A stretch of DNA of 64,000 bases from Streptomyces cyanogenus (lineage in GTDB: Bacteria > Actinomycetota > Actinomycetes > Streptomycetales > Streptomycetaceae): contig NZ_CP071839.1 in NCBI RefSeq assembly GCF_017526105.1, positions 6,091,001 to 6,155,000 on the forward strand, in the 5' to 3' direction. Of this stretch, positions 1 to 7,579 are shown one piece after another. A model generated the notes under the pieces. That model had not been told where the DNA came from. It searched no databases and saw nothing but the letters and a program-made list of their open reading frames with translations. The translations under genes were made by a program, and so were the position numbers. Position 1 is the stretch's first letter. Each line of letters starts with the position of its first letter.

Positions 1-729
1 ACCCGTCGCGCGCAGACTGACGTACGCCACCGACAGCCGTACCTGCGCCCCCGCCCGGTCGGACGTGCGCCGGAACAGCTCCACCTCGTCCAGGGTCGTG
101 CTGACGAGTTCCAGGTAGCGGCGCCGGAAGTCGCCGTCCCGGTCCGTCCCCTCGGGGGCGAACAAGGACCGGTCGGGCAGCCGCTCCAGCACCCGCGCGA
201 TCTCCGCGCCCAGGGACGTCGTACGGCCCAGCAGCTCGGTCAGCGCGCGTTCCTCGAAGACCGGCAGCCCCTGCACGATCCGCACGTAGTACTCGACGCA
301 CTCCGCGAACAGCACCTCGAACAGCCGGGTCTCCGCCTCGCCGAGCCCCGCGGGCAGCGCGACCGCTCCCGTCACCCGGCGCACGATCTCCGCCGGATTC
401 ACGTCCGCCGCCAGCACCGCCCCGTCCGACAGGTCCGCCGCCGCGAACGTGTCGCACACCCCGTCGATCACGGCCTGCCGGCTGCTCTCCTCCAGGCCGG
501 GGAACTCCCGCTCCAGGAACGGCGCCAGCCGGTCGTACACCGCGTCCGCGATCTCCTCGAACTGCCGTTGCACGCCCCGCTGGAAGCGGAGCCCCGACAC
601 CCGCAGCCGGATCAGCCCGGCCATGTCCATGCGGCGCTCCTGCTCCCGCCGCCTGCCCCCGAGCCACATCTGGGCCGCCGCCTTCGCCACGGTCGTCCCC
701 AGCCGTAACGCAGCCGCCTCGGCAACCAT
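1..729 (-). CDS. Probable NACHT-type NTPase, N-terminal helical region (partial)
   Basis: An open frame runs from the ATG at 729 off the left edge, giving 243 residues. A strong GGAGG lies about 8 nt upstream of the ATG. The product is a helical, charged domain beginning MVAEAAALRLG, with LIRLRVSGLRFQRGVQRQFE near residue 40, VRIVQGLPVFEERALTELL near 150 and RLSVAYVSLRATG at the end. I recognise this pattern as the N-terminal helical domain that precedes a NACHT NTPase module in many Streptomyces proteins; some bacterial NACHT proteins act in antiphage defence. The NTPase itself lies outside the window, so the class is inferred. It reads in the same direction as the conservon upstream but is separated from it by a hairpin terminator. 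Confidence 0.55.
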   Translation of the reverse strand, partial: MVAEAAALRLGTTVAKAAAQMWLGGRRREQERRMDMAGLIRLRVSGLRFQRGVQRQFEEIADAVYDRLAPFLEREFPGLEESSRQAVIDGVCDTFAAADLSDGAVLAADVNPAEIVRRVTGAVALPAGLGEAETRLFEVLFAECVEYYVRIVQGLPVFEERALTELLGRTTSLGAEIARVLERLPDRSLFAPEGTDRDGDFRRRYLELVSTTLDEVELFRRTSDRAGAQVRLSVAYVSLRATG

Positions 730-777
730 CGCCACCCCCTCCAGTGCGTCGTCCAGTGTGGCACCGGGGTACGACAA

Positions 778-806
778 AGGGGCCCTCTCCGCGGGAAAGG
801 GCCCCT
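778..806 (-). terminator. Hairpin after the first conservon
   Basis: A perfect 9-bp inverted repeat (AGGGGCCCT at 778-786, AGGGCCCCT at 798-806) with an 11-nt loop lies between the cvnD stop at 824 and the start of the NACHT-like gene at 729. It lacks a strong T tract, as is common in Streptomyces. Confidence 0.65.
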
Positions 807-823
807 CGGAACGCGGGGACCGG

Positions 824-1405
824 CTAGCGCAGGCGCGCCATCAGGGCGTGCTCCACGAGCGTGATCAGTGCGCTCTTGGCGTCCGCGCGGTGGCGGGCGT
901 CCGTCGTGATGATCGGGGTGTCCGGCCCGATCTGCAGCGCCTCGCGGACCTCGTCGGGCGAGTAGGGCTGCTGGCCGTCGAAGCCGTTGAGGGCGATGAC
1001 GAAGGGCAGGCCCGAGTTCTCGAAGTAGTCGACCGCGGGGAAGCAGTCGGCGAGACGGCGGGTGTCGACCAGGACGATCGCGCCGATCGCGCCGCGGACG
1101 AGGTCGTCCCACATGAACCAGAAGCGGTCCTGGCCCGGCGTACCGAACAGGTACAGGATCAGGTCCTGGTCCAGGGTGATACGGCCGAAGTCCATGGCGA
1201 CCGTCGTGGTCGTCTTGTCTCCGGTGTGGGTGAGGTCGTCGATGCCGGCCGAAGCGGACGTCATGACGGCCTCTGTGCGCAGCGGGTTGATCTCCGAGAC
1301 GGCGCCGACGAACGTGGTCTTGCCCACGCCGAAGCCGCCCGCCACCACGATCTTCGCGGAGGTGGTGGAGCGGGAAGGACCGCCGCTAGAGCTTGCGAAG
1401 TCCAC
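824..1405 (-). CDS. cvnD: Conservon small GTPase CvnD
   Basis: This is a 193-residue Ras-like GTPase, the last gene of a four-gene conservon. It has a P-loop GGFGVGKTT near residue 25, a switch-II-like GTPGQDRF near 90, and NGFDG in the place of the usual NKxD guanine-specificity motif. Family knowledge: CvnD is thought to act at the membrane with the CvnA sensor, CvnB (roadblock) and CvnC (DUF742), in a complex resembling eukaryotic GPCR/G-protein modules. The start overlaps the 3' end of cvnC by 20 bp, which indicates translational coupling. Bases 1092-1368 are identical to the paralogue at 6359-6635. I infer it is cvnD2 by analogy with S. coelicolor. Confidence 0.9.
   Translation of the reverse strand: MDFASSSGGPSRSTTSAKIVVAGGFGVGKTTFVGAVSEINPLRTEAVMTSASAGIDDLTHTGDKTTTTVAMDFGRITLDQDLILYLFGTPGQDRFWFMWDDLVRGAIGAIVLVDTRRLADCFPAVDYFENSGLPFVIALNGFDGQQPYSPDEVREALQIGPDTPIITTDARHRADAKSALITLVEHALMARLR
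1092..1368. repeat. 277-bp perfect duplicate shared by the two cvnD genes (copy 1)
   Basis: Every base read here matches 6359-6635 at a constant offset of 5267. Mismatches appear only outside these limits. The flanking cvnC and cvnA genes are much more divergent. Confidence 0.9.
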
Positions 1406-1961
1406 TGAGCACCCTTTCGAGCAGTGTCACGTCTGGCTGGCCGCCGGCGTTCTCGTCGCCGCCGGGCTGATGGATGGCGACCAGGCCCGCCTCCGCCAAG
1501 TCGGCGACGAGAATCCTGGCCACGCCGAGGGGGATCGTCAGCAGGGCCGAGACCTCGGCCACCGACTTGATCTCCCGGCACAGGTTGCAGATCCGCTGAT
1601 GCTCGGGCAGCTGGCCCTGCATCTGGTGCGGAGCGGCGGTGGTGTGCACCAGTGCCTCGATGGCGAGCTGGTAGCGCGGGCGGGTCCGGCCGCCGGTCAT
1701 GGCGTACGGCCGCACCAAGGGGTTGTTGGCCGCCGTGGCCGGGGCCGGCTCGGGGCGGCGCTGCGGCTGGACCGGCTGGATCCGCGGGGCCGGGGGCTGG
1801 TCGTACGGCGACGGACCGGGGCCCTGCGGGGCGTACGGCTGCCGGTGGCTGGGTGCGGAGGGGAAGTTGTACGGGTTCGCCGAACCGTCGCCCCGGCCCT
1901 GGCCCTGGGCAGGGCCGTACGACCAGTTGCCCGAAGACGAACCGCCTGGGGGTGTTGCCAC
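1386..1961 (-). CDS. cvnC: Conservon DUF742 protein CvnC
   Basis: This is a 191-residue protein with a Pro/Gly/Gln-rich N-terminal tail of about 90 residues. The tail is followed by the DUF742 core: VRPYAMTGGRTRPRYQLAIE, a winged-helix-like CREIKSVAEVSALL, PLGVARILVADLAEAGLV, and a C-terminal LLERVLSGLRKL. The GTG start at 1961 follows GGAGGAGGAG. The N-terminal tail is about 60 residues longer than in the paralogue at 6647-7045. In the family, CvnC is a conservon subunit of unknown biochemical role that probably binds the roadblock protein or the GTPase. Confidence 0.9.
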   Translation of the reverse strand: MATPPGGSSSGNWSYGPAQGQGRGDGSANPYNFPSAPSHRQPYAPQGPGPSPYDQPPAPRIQPVQPQRRPEPAPATAANNPLVRPYAMTGGRTRPRYQLAIEALVHTTAAPHQMQGQLPEHQRICNLCREIKSVAEVSALLTIPLGVARILVADLAEAGLVAIHQPGGDENAGGQPDVTLLERVLSGLRKL

Positions 1962-2055
1962 TTTCTCCTCCTCCGACTGCGCCGGGCACCCATCCGTGTG
2001 GAGCCGCGTCCCGAAACCTTACGGCCCCGGGACGCGAATACGCACCGTCCGATAA

Positions 2056-2478
2056 TTAGTTGAGAAGGCTTCCCTGGAGCTCCGCGCGGAGATCCGGGGT
2101 GAGGACCGTGCCCGCGCGGTCCACCAGAAGGGCCATCTCGTACCCGATGAGACCGATGTCCGCCTCGGGGTGGGCCAGGACCGCCAGCGAGGAACCGTCG
2201 GAGATGGACATGATGAAGAGGAATCCCCGCTCCATCTCCACAACCGTCTGATTCACGCTGCCTCCCTCGAAGATCCGGGAGGCGCCTGCCGTCAGAGACG
2301 TCAGACCGGAGGCGACGGCCGCGAGCTGGTCGGCGCGGTCGCGGGGAAAGCCTTCGGACATCGCCAGAAGGAGTCCGTCGGCGGAGACCACCACCGTGTG
2401 GGACACCCCCGGGGTGTTGTCCACGAAGTTGGTGATCAACCAGTTCAGGTTCTGTGCCGCCTGGCTCATCGGGCTCAC
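2056..2478 (-). CDS. cvnB: Conservon roadblock/LC7 protein CvnB
   Basis: This is a 140-residue roadblock/LC7 domain protein (AAQNLNWLITNFVDNTPGVS, then VVSADGLLLAMSEGF and GASRIFEGG), a family of GTPase-associated regulators. A longer frame to 2535 exists. The GTG at 2478 is preferred because AGGAG lies 7 nt upstream and because it matches the TTG start of the paralogue at 7579. That Shine-Dalgarno sequence lies inside the last codons of cvnA, whose TAG at 2482-2480 ends one base before the GTG. CvnB is therefore probably made by coupled translation. Confidence 0.88.
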   Translation of the reverse strand: MSPMSQAAQNLNWLITNFVDNTPGVSHTVVVSADGLLLAMSEGFPRDRADQLAAVASGLTSLTAGASRIFEGGSVNQTVVEMERGFLFIMSISDGSSLAVLAHPEADIGLIGYEMALLVDRAGTVLTPDLRAELQGSLLN

Positions 2479-2479
2479 A

Positions 2480-5400
2480 CTAACGCTCCTGGTTGTAGGT
2501 GCTGTCAGGACCGAAGCCCTGGCCGTTCGTTTCACTGCCTGCGCTGCGTCCGCGCTGGACGCCCCGGCGCAGGTTGCTCAGCCTGCCCCGGACGTCCTCC
2601 GGGGCACGGGAGACCTGGGGGCCTCCCTGGGGGGTGGTTTCGGCGGAACCCTCGACCAGATTGGCCTTGGGCACCCGCCGCGGCAGGCCGGAGGCGGTGA
2701 CCCCGCCTGCCTTGGGCTTCCGGAGCTGCGCGGCCTGCTGCCACCGCTCGTCGTTCGCCGAACGCCAGCTGCTGTCGCCGCTCGCCTCCGGCGCGTTGCC
2801 CGGTGCGGGAGCAGGCGCTTCCTGCTGCGCACGCGCCGTGCCGTTCGCGGAGCCGGCGCCGTGCGAGCCGCTCGCGGTGGACCCGCGGCGGGGCAGCCCG
2901 GCGTCGGTCAGCGCGTGTGCGGCGGGAGAGGCCGTTCCCGGACGGTCGAAGCCTACGCCGTTCCGCTCACTCGCGTCAGCGGCCTGCGAGGATTCCGTTT
3001 CCGGAGCGTACTGGGCCGGATAGCCGTTCTGGTAGCCGTCCTGCTGGGGCCAGTCGTCCTGGTAGGACGGTGCCTGGGCAGGCTCCGCATACGAGGACGA
3101 GGGCTCCGGGTAGCCGCCGTTCGGAGAGTATCCGTCGTGCTGCGCCTGCTCGCCGTTCGGCGTGTAGTACTGCTCGTCGTACGACTGCTCGTACTGCTGC
3201 TCGTACGACGCCTGCTGCTGCTCCTCGTACGCCGGAGCCTCGTACGCCTGCCGGGGCTGCTCGTCGTACGTCTGCCGCTGCTGCTCCTGGTACGCCTCGT
3301 ACCCCTGCTGGGGCTGCTCGTCGTACGCCTGCTGCTCGCCGGGCTGCTGGCCGTGGCTCTGGGCCTCCAGGGCCGCGCGGCGCTCCTCGCGCATCAGCGA
3401 GCGGCCGACGGGGTCCAGTTCCCGGATGTCGTCGGGGACCTCCGTGTACCGGCTGTCGTCGAAGCCCAGTTCGGCGGCCGTGCGCATCGGCTGCTGCTGG
3501 CCGAAGCTCTCACCCTGGAACTGCTGCTCCGGGATGATCTGCGAGACGGTGAACTCGTCGCGGTCCAGCGGGGCTTCGCCGCCACCGCCGTGCGTGATCG
3601 CGTCCGGCAGCATGACCAGGGAGGTGGTACCGGCCTGCTCGCCCGAGGGGCGCAGCTGGACCCGGATGCCGTGGCGGTCGGACAGCCGGCCGACCACGAA
3701 CAGGCCCATGCGCTGGGAGATCGCGGCGTCCACGGTCGGCGGGTTGGCCAGCTTGTGGTTGATGTCCGCGAAGTCCTCGGCCGTCAGACCGATGCCCTTG
3801 TCGTGGATCTCGATCATGATGCGGCCGTCGGGCAGCCGGGTCGCGGTGACGCGGACCTTGGTCTGCGGGGAGGAGAACGTGGTGGCGTTCTCCAGCAGCT
3901 CGGCCAGCAGGTGCACGAGGTCGGTGACCGCGCGGCCGTGGATCTCGGCCTCCGGGACGCCGGACAGCTCGATGCGCTCGTACTGCTCCACCTCGGAGGA
4001 GGCGGCGCGCAGCACGTCGACCAGCGGGACCGGCTGGTCCCAGCGGCGGCCGGGCTCCTCGCCGGCGAGGACCAGCAGGTTCTCGCCGTTGCGGCGCATA
4101 CGGGTGGCCAGGTGGTCCAGCTTGAAGAGGTTCTCCAGCTGGTCGGGGTCGGCCTCGTTGTTCTCCAGGTCGGTGATCAGGGTCAGCTGGCCCTCGATCA
4201 GCGACTGGTTGCGGCGCGACAGGTTGGTGAAGATCGCGTTGATGTTGCCCCGCAGCAGGGCCTGCTCGGAGGCGAGCCGGACCGCCTCGCGGTGGACCTG
4301 GTCGAAGGCGCGGGCGACCTCGCCGATCTCGTCCTTGGTGGTGATCGGGATCGGTGCCACCCGGGTGTCGACCCGGCCGGGGTCGGTGCGGGAGAGCTGG
4401 TCGACCAGCATCGGCAGCCGCTGCTCGGCGATGCCGAAGGCGGCGTTGCGCAGCTGGCGCATCGAGCGGCTCATCTGGCGGGCCACCAGGCCGGCCAGGA
4501 TGAACGCGGCCAGCAGGGCGATGACGACGACGGCACCGGTGATGAACGCCGAGGTCTTGGCGTCGTCGGCGATGGTCGAGGCCTCGGTCACCGCCTTGTC
4601 GGCCATGTCCGACTCGATCTGGCGGTACGCCTTGTACTTCAGCGTGTTGACCGCCCACCAGTTCTCCGCGGTGACGCCACCGGCGGCCAGCTGGTCACGG
4701 GTGAGGGTGCTGGTGTCCTTCATGGTGGCGAGCGCGCCCACCAGCCTGGACGGGTCGGACGGCGGGGCGACGTACTTCGCGTTGCTCCCCTTGGCCTTCT
4801 GGACCATGGCCGCGGCGTCCGACTTGACCTTTTCCTCGAGGTCGCTCAGCTTCTGAGCGTCGGCCTCGGTGCCACCGCCGAGGTACTCCTCCCGGGCGAT
4901 GCGCTCCAGGTAGGCGTACGAGGACAGGGAGACCCGCTGGGTCGCCAGGTTGGGGGCGTCCGGCCCGGGCTTGACCAGCAGGTGCGTGCCGATCGACCGC
5001 TCCAGGGACAGCGCCGCCTTGGTCAGCGAGATGGCGTAGACGGTACGGCCGTAGGAGGTGATGTTGCCGGTGCCCAGACCGAGCTCGTTGGCGAACTCCA
5101 TCAGCGGGTGGCTGACCTGGACGTAGCCCTCTTCGGTCTGCACGCCGGTCATCTTGGAGGTGTACGCCGCCTGCCGCAGCTGGGCCAGCTTGGGCTCGAC
5201 CTCGTGGAACAGCTTCAGCCGGCGCTGCAGACCGGCCTCGTCCGGCATGCTCTTGGTCGCCTCGTCGAAGCCGTCGGCGGCCTGGTCGGTGGCTTTGCGC
5301 GCGGCCTCGACGGTCTGCTTGCTGGCCGCGTCCTTCTTGTTCAGCAGCAGCGGAGCGGCGGTGACGTCACGCTCGCTCTCCAGCGCGTCGGCGTAGGTCA

Positions 5401-5692
5401 GGGCGGCGCGGACCAGACGGGCGGTGTTCTCGGCGTCGCGTGCCTGCTGCCAGGTGTCGATCGAGCTCTTCACCTGGAAGCCGCCCATGACCAGGCCGAC
5501 CGCCACGGGTATGAGCAGAATCGCGTTCAGCCGGGTCGGCACCCGCCAGTTCCGCGGGGAGAGACGGCCGCCGCTGGACGCGGGAGTGGCCGCCGGTTCC
5601 GCTCCGGGAACGGGGGTGGGCGCCGCAGCGCGCGGCGGCGGGGTGAAGTTGCCCCGCGCCGACGGCTCGGGACCGTTCTTGCTTCGCCTCAC
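2480..5692 (-). CDS. cvnA: Conservon sensor-like ATPase CvnA (nitrate/nitrite-sensing type)
   Basis: The 1070-residue membrane protein has TM1 at about 56-73 (AILLIPVAVGLVMGGF), an extracellular NIT-type helical sensing domain, and TM2 at about 380-400. A HAMP-like linker follows, then a GHKL ATPase with N box ELLENATTFS near 594, KGIGL, and the G2 motif MGLFVVGRLSDRHGIRV near 660. A long Gln/Tyr-rich C-terminal tail ends ...YNQER. No conventional phospho-acceptor histidine domain was recognised, as is typical of CvnA. The GTG at 5692 (VRRSKNGPEP) follows GAGAGG about 11 nt upstream. The open frame continues to 5767, but that extension looks like leader sequence. Confidence 0.85.
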   Translation of the reverse strand: MRRSKNGPEPSARGNFTPPPRAAAPTPVPGAEPAATPASSGGRLSPRNWRVPTRLNAILLIPVAVGLVMGGFQVKSSIDTWQQARDAENTARLVRAALTYADALESERDVTAAPLLLNKKDAASKQTVEAARKATDQAADGFDEATKSMPDEAGLQRRLKLFHEVEPKLAQLRQAAYTSKMTGVQTEEGYVQVSHPLMEFANELGLGTGNITSYGRTVYAISLTKAALSLERSIGTHLLVKPGPDAPNLATQRVSLSSYAYLERIAREEYLGGGTEADAQKLSDLEEKVKSDAAAMVQKAKGSNAKYVAPPSDPSRLVGALATMKDTSTLTRDQLAAGGVTAENWWAVNTLKYKAYRQIESDMADKAVTEASTIADDAKTSAFITGAVVVIALLAAFILAGLVARQMSRSMRQLRNAAFGIAEQRLPMLVDQLSRTDPGRVDTRVAPIPITTKDEIGEVARAFDQVHREAVRLASEQALLRGNINAIFTNLSRRNQSLIEGQLTLITDLENNEADPDQLENLFKLDHLATRMRRNGENLLVLAGEEPGRRWDQPVPLVDVLRAASSEVEQYERIELSGVPEAEIHGRAVTDLVHLLAELLENATTFSSPQTKVRVTATRLPDGRIMIEIHDKGIGLTAEDFADINHKLANPPTVDAAISQRMGLFVVGRLSDRHGIRVQLRPSGEQAGTTSLVMLPDAITHGGGGEAPLDRDEFTVSQIIPEQQFQGESFGQQQPMRTAAELGFDDSRYTEVPDDIRELDPVGRSLMREERRAALEAQSHGQQPGEQQAYDEQPQQGYEAYQEQQRQTYDEQPRQAYEAPAYEEQQQASYEQQYEQSYDEQYYTPNGEQAQHDGYSPNGGYPEPSSSYAEPAQAPSYQDDWPQQDGYQNGYPAQYAPETESSQAADASERNGVGFDRPGTASPAAHALTDAGLPRRGSTASGSHGAGSANGTARAQQEAPAPAPGNAPEASGDSSWRSANDERWQQAAQLRKPKAGGVTASGLPRRVPKANLVEGSAETTPQGGPQVSRAPEDVRGRLSNLRRGVQRGRSAGSETNGQGFGPDSTYNQER

Positions 5693-5912
5693 TCGACCAA
5701 CAACCTCTCGGCGGTCGGCACCTACGTCGTGCCGCAGTCTCTCAGAGCCCGGTTCGCCATCGACCACCAGTACGCACTCGGTACGTCCTCAGTACGTCTT
5801 TGACCATTGGGCAGTTCAGGCATTCCAGCACGTGGACCAGCGCACTTCCAAACAGCGGAAACCCCGTGATGAAGCCGTTGTAAACGCTAGATAAAACGGT
5901 CAAAAAGAGCGA

Positions 5913-5932
5913 GCCCCGCCAAAAGGCGGGGC
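5913..5932 (-). terminator. Terminator after the second conservon
   Basis: Stem GCCCCGCC / GGCGGGGC with an AAAA loop. On the minus strand it is followed by TCGCTCTTTTTG, a good Rho-independent signal ending the cvn operon that stops at 6091. Confidence 0.8.
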
Positions 5933-5948
5933 GTTTGTGCGCACAGCG

Positions 5949-5973
5949 GCACCACGCGACCGCGTCGCGTGGT
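5949..5973. other. Perfect hairpin in the inter-conservon spacer
   Basis: An 11-bp inverted repeat (CACCACGCGAC / GTCGCGTGGTG) with a 3-nt loop. A second hairpin, GGAGCCGAC / GTCGGCTCC, lies at 6013-6046. Together with the terminator at 5913, three stem-loops fill the 400-bp gap between the conservons. Confidence 0.7.
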
Positions 5974-6090
5974 GATGCCCGGGGATTCCTCTGCCGAACT
6001 GTTATGAACGCCGGAGCCGACCGTGTCAAAGGCCACAGTCGGCTCCGAACCCTTTACAGCAACTGCCGTACGACCCGTCGTACTTGAGTG

Positions 6091-6666
6091 CTACTTCAGC
6101 CGCGCCATCAGGGCATGCTCCACCAGCGTGATCAGTGCACTCTTTGCATCCGCACGGTGTCGGGCGTCCGTCGTGATGATCGGGGTGTCCGGCCCGATCT
6201 GCAGCGCCTCGCGCACTTCCTCGGGGGCGTAGGGCTGCTGGCCGTCGAAGCCGTTGAGGGCGACGACGAAGGGCAGGCCCGAGTTCTCGAAGTAGTCGAC
6301 CGCGGGGAAGCAGTCGGCGAGACGGCGGGTGTCGACCAGGACGACGGCGCCGATGGCACCGCGGACGAGGTCGTCCCACATGAACCAGAAGCGGTCCTGG
6401 CCCGGCGTACCGAACAGGTACAGGATCAGGTCCTGGTCCAGGGTGATACGGCCGAAGTCCATGGCGACCGTCGTGGTCGTCTTGTCTCCGGTGTGGGTGA
6501 GGTCGTCGATGCCGGCCGAAGCGGACGTCATGACGGCCTCTGTGCGCAGCGGGTTGATCTCCGAGACGGCGCCGACGAACGTGGTCTTGCCCACGCCGAA
6601 GCCGCCCGCCACCACGATCTTCGCGGAGGTGGTGGCCCGGCCCGCGTCAGAGCTTGCGAAGTCCAC
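6091..6666 (-). CDS. cvnD: Conservon small GTPase CvnD (second copy)
   Basis: This 191-residue paralogue of the gene at 824-1405 has the same P-loop GGFGVGKTT and GTPGQDRF and differs at only a few residues outside the N-terminus (for example AVVLVD for AIVLVD, PYAPEE for PYSPDE). It overlaps cvnC by 20 bp, exactly as the first copy does. The central 277 bp are identical at DNA level to copy 1, which is unexpected given how far the other three conservon genes have diverged. I infer cvnD1. Confidence 0.9.
   Translation of the reverse strand: MDFASSDAGRATTSAKIVVAGGFGVGKTTFVGAVSEINPLRTEAVMTSASAGIDDLTHTGDKTTTTVAMDFGRITLDQDLILYLFGTPGQDRFWFMWDDLVRGAIGAVVLVDTRRLADCFPAVDYFENSGLPFVVALNGFDGQQPYAPEEVREALQIGPDTPIITTDARHRADAKSALITLVEHALMARLK
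6359..6635. repeat. 277-bp perfect duplicate shared by the two cvnD genes (copy 2)
   Basis: Identical to 1092-1368. Outside it, a shorter identical block (AGAGCTTGCGAAGTCCACTG onward, about 37 bp) spans the cvnC/cvnD overlap in both conservons. Confidence 0.9.
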
Positions 6667-7045
6667 TGAGCACCCTTTCGAGCAGCGTCACATCCGGAGC
6701 GCCGCCGTTGTTCTCGTCGCCACCCGGCTGGTGGATGGCGACCAGGCCGGCCTCGGCGAGGTCGGCCACCAGGATCCGGGCCACACCCAGCGGCATGGCC
6801 AGCAGCGCCGAGACCTCCGCGACCGACTTGACCTCGCGGCACAGGTGGCAGATGCGCTGGTGCTCCGGAAGGAGCCCCATGAGCGCTGCCGGGTCGGCCG
6901 TGGTGCTGATCAGCGCCTCGATGGCGAGCTGGTAGCGGGGCCTGGTCCGGCCGCCGGTCATGGCGTAGGGCCTCACCAGCGGCTGGTCGCCCTCGTCCCC
7001 GTACGGCTCCGCGTACGGATCATGATGGGCGGTGGGCGGGGTCAT
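6647..7045 (-). CDS. cvnC: Conservon DUF742 protein CvnC (second copy)
   Basis: This is a 132-residue DUF742 protein: LVRPYAMTGGRTRPRYQLAI, then CREVKSVAEVSALL, PLGVARILVADLAEAGLVAI and LLERVLSGLRKL. The ATG at 7045 follows GGAGG by 4 nt. An upstream TTG at 7081 in the same frame has no ribosome-binding site and was rejected. The protein is nearly identical to the first copy in its C-terminal half but has a much shorter N-terminal tail (about 30 residues before the core). Confidence 0.88.
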   Translation of the reverse strand: MTPPTAHHDPYAEPYGDEGDQPLVRPYAMTGGRTRPRYQLAIEALISTTADPAALMGLLPEHQRICHLCREVKSVAEVSALLAMPLGVARILVADLAEAGLVAIHQPGGDENNGGAPDVTLLERVLSGLRKL

Positions 7046-7156
7046 GAATCCTCCGGGCGGGACAGCAAGTCGGTCAGTCAAGCCGTCTGACGGGGCCGGT
7101 GGGGGGATTGTGGCGGCCGGACGGTGTTTTCGTGAGGTGGGTGGTGCCGGGGGCGG

Positions 7157-7579
7157 TCAGTGAAGCAGACTGCCCTGGAGTTCGGCGCGCAGGTCCGGGG
7201 TGAGTACCGCACCCGCGCGGTCGACGAGCAGTGCCATCTCGTAGCCGACGAGACCGATGTCCGCATCGGGATGGGCCAGCACCGCGAGGGACGACCCGTC
7301 CGAGATGGACATCAGGAAGAGGAACCCGCGCTCCATCTCGACGACCGTCTGCGCCACCGTGCCGCCCTCGAAGATCCGGGACGCCCCGGCCGTCAACGAG
7401 GTCAGCCCGGACGCGACGGCCGCCAGCTGGTCGGCGCGGTCCCGCGGGAAACCTTCGGACATCGCCAGCAGAAGGCCGTCGGCGGAGACCACCACCGTGT
7501 GCGACACCCCGGGGGTGTTGTCCACGAAGTTGGTGATCAACCAGTTCAGGTTCTGTGCCGCCTGGCTCATCGGACTCAA
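7157..7579 (-). CDS. cvnB: Conservon roadblock/LC7 protein CvnB (second copy)
   Basis: A 140-residue roadblock/LC7 protein that closely matches the first copy over its whole length. The TTG start at 7579 directly abuts the TAG of cvnA (7582-7580), and the AGGAG that serves it lies inside the cvnA coding end. This stop-start junction indicates obligate coupling and a fixed CvnA:CvnB ratio. Confidence 0.9.
   Translation of the reverse strand: MSPMSQAAQNLNWLITNFVDNTPGVSHTVVVSADGLLLAMSEGFPRDRADQLAAVASGLTSLTAGASRIFEGGTVAQTVVEMERGFLFLMSISDGSSLAVLAHPDADIGLVGYEMALLVDRAGAVLTPDLRAELQGSLLH

Noticed and set aside
2396..5803. 1135-codon open frame on the plus strand opposite cvnA
   Set aside because: Arg/Val/Leu-rich antisense shadow produced by GC-rich codon bias. 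The minus strand has the recognisable sensor-ATPase protein with good motifs.
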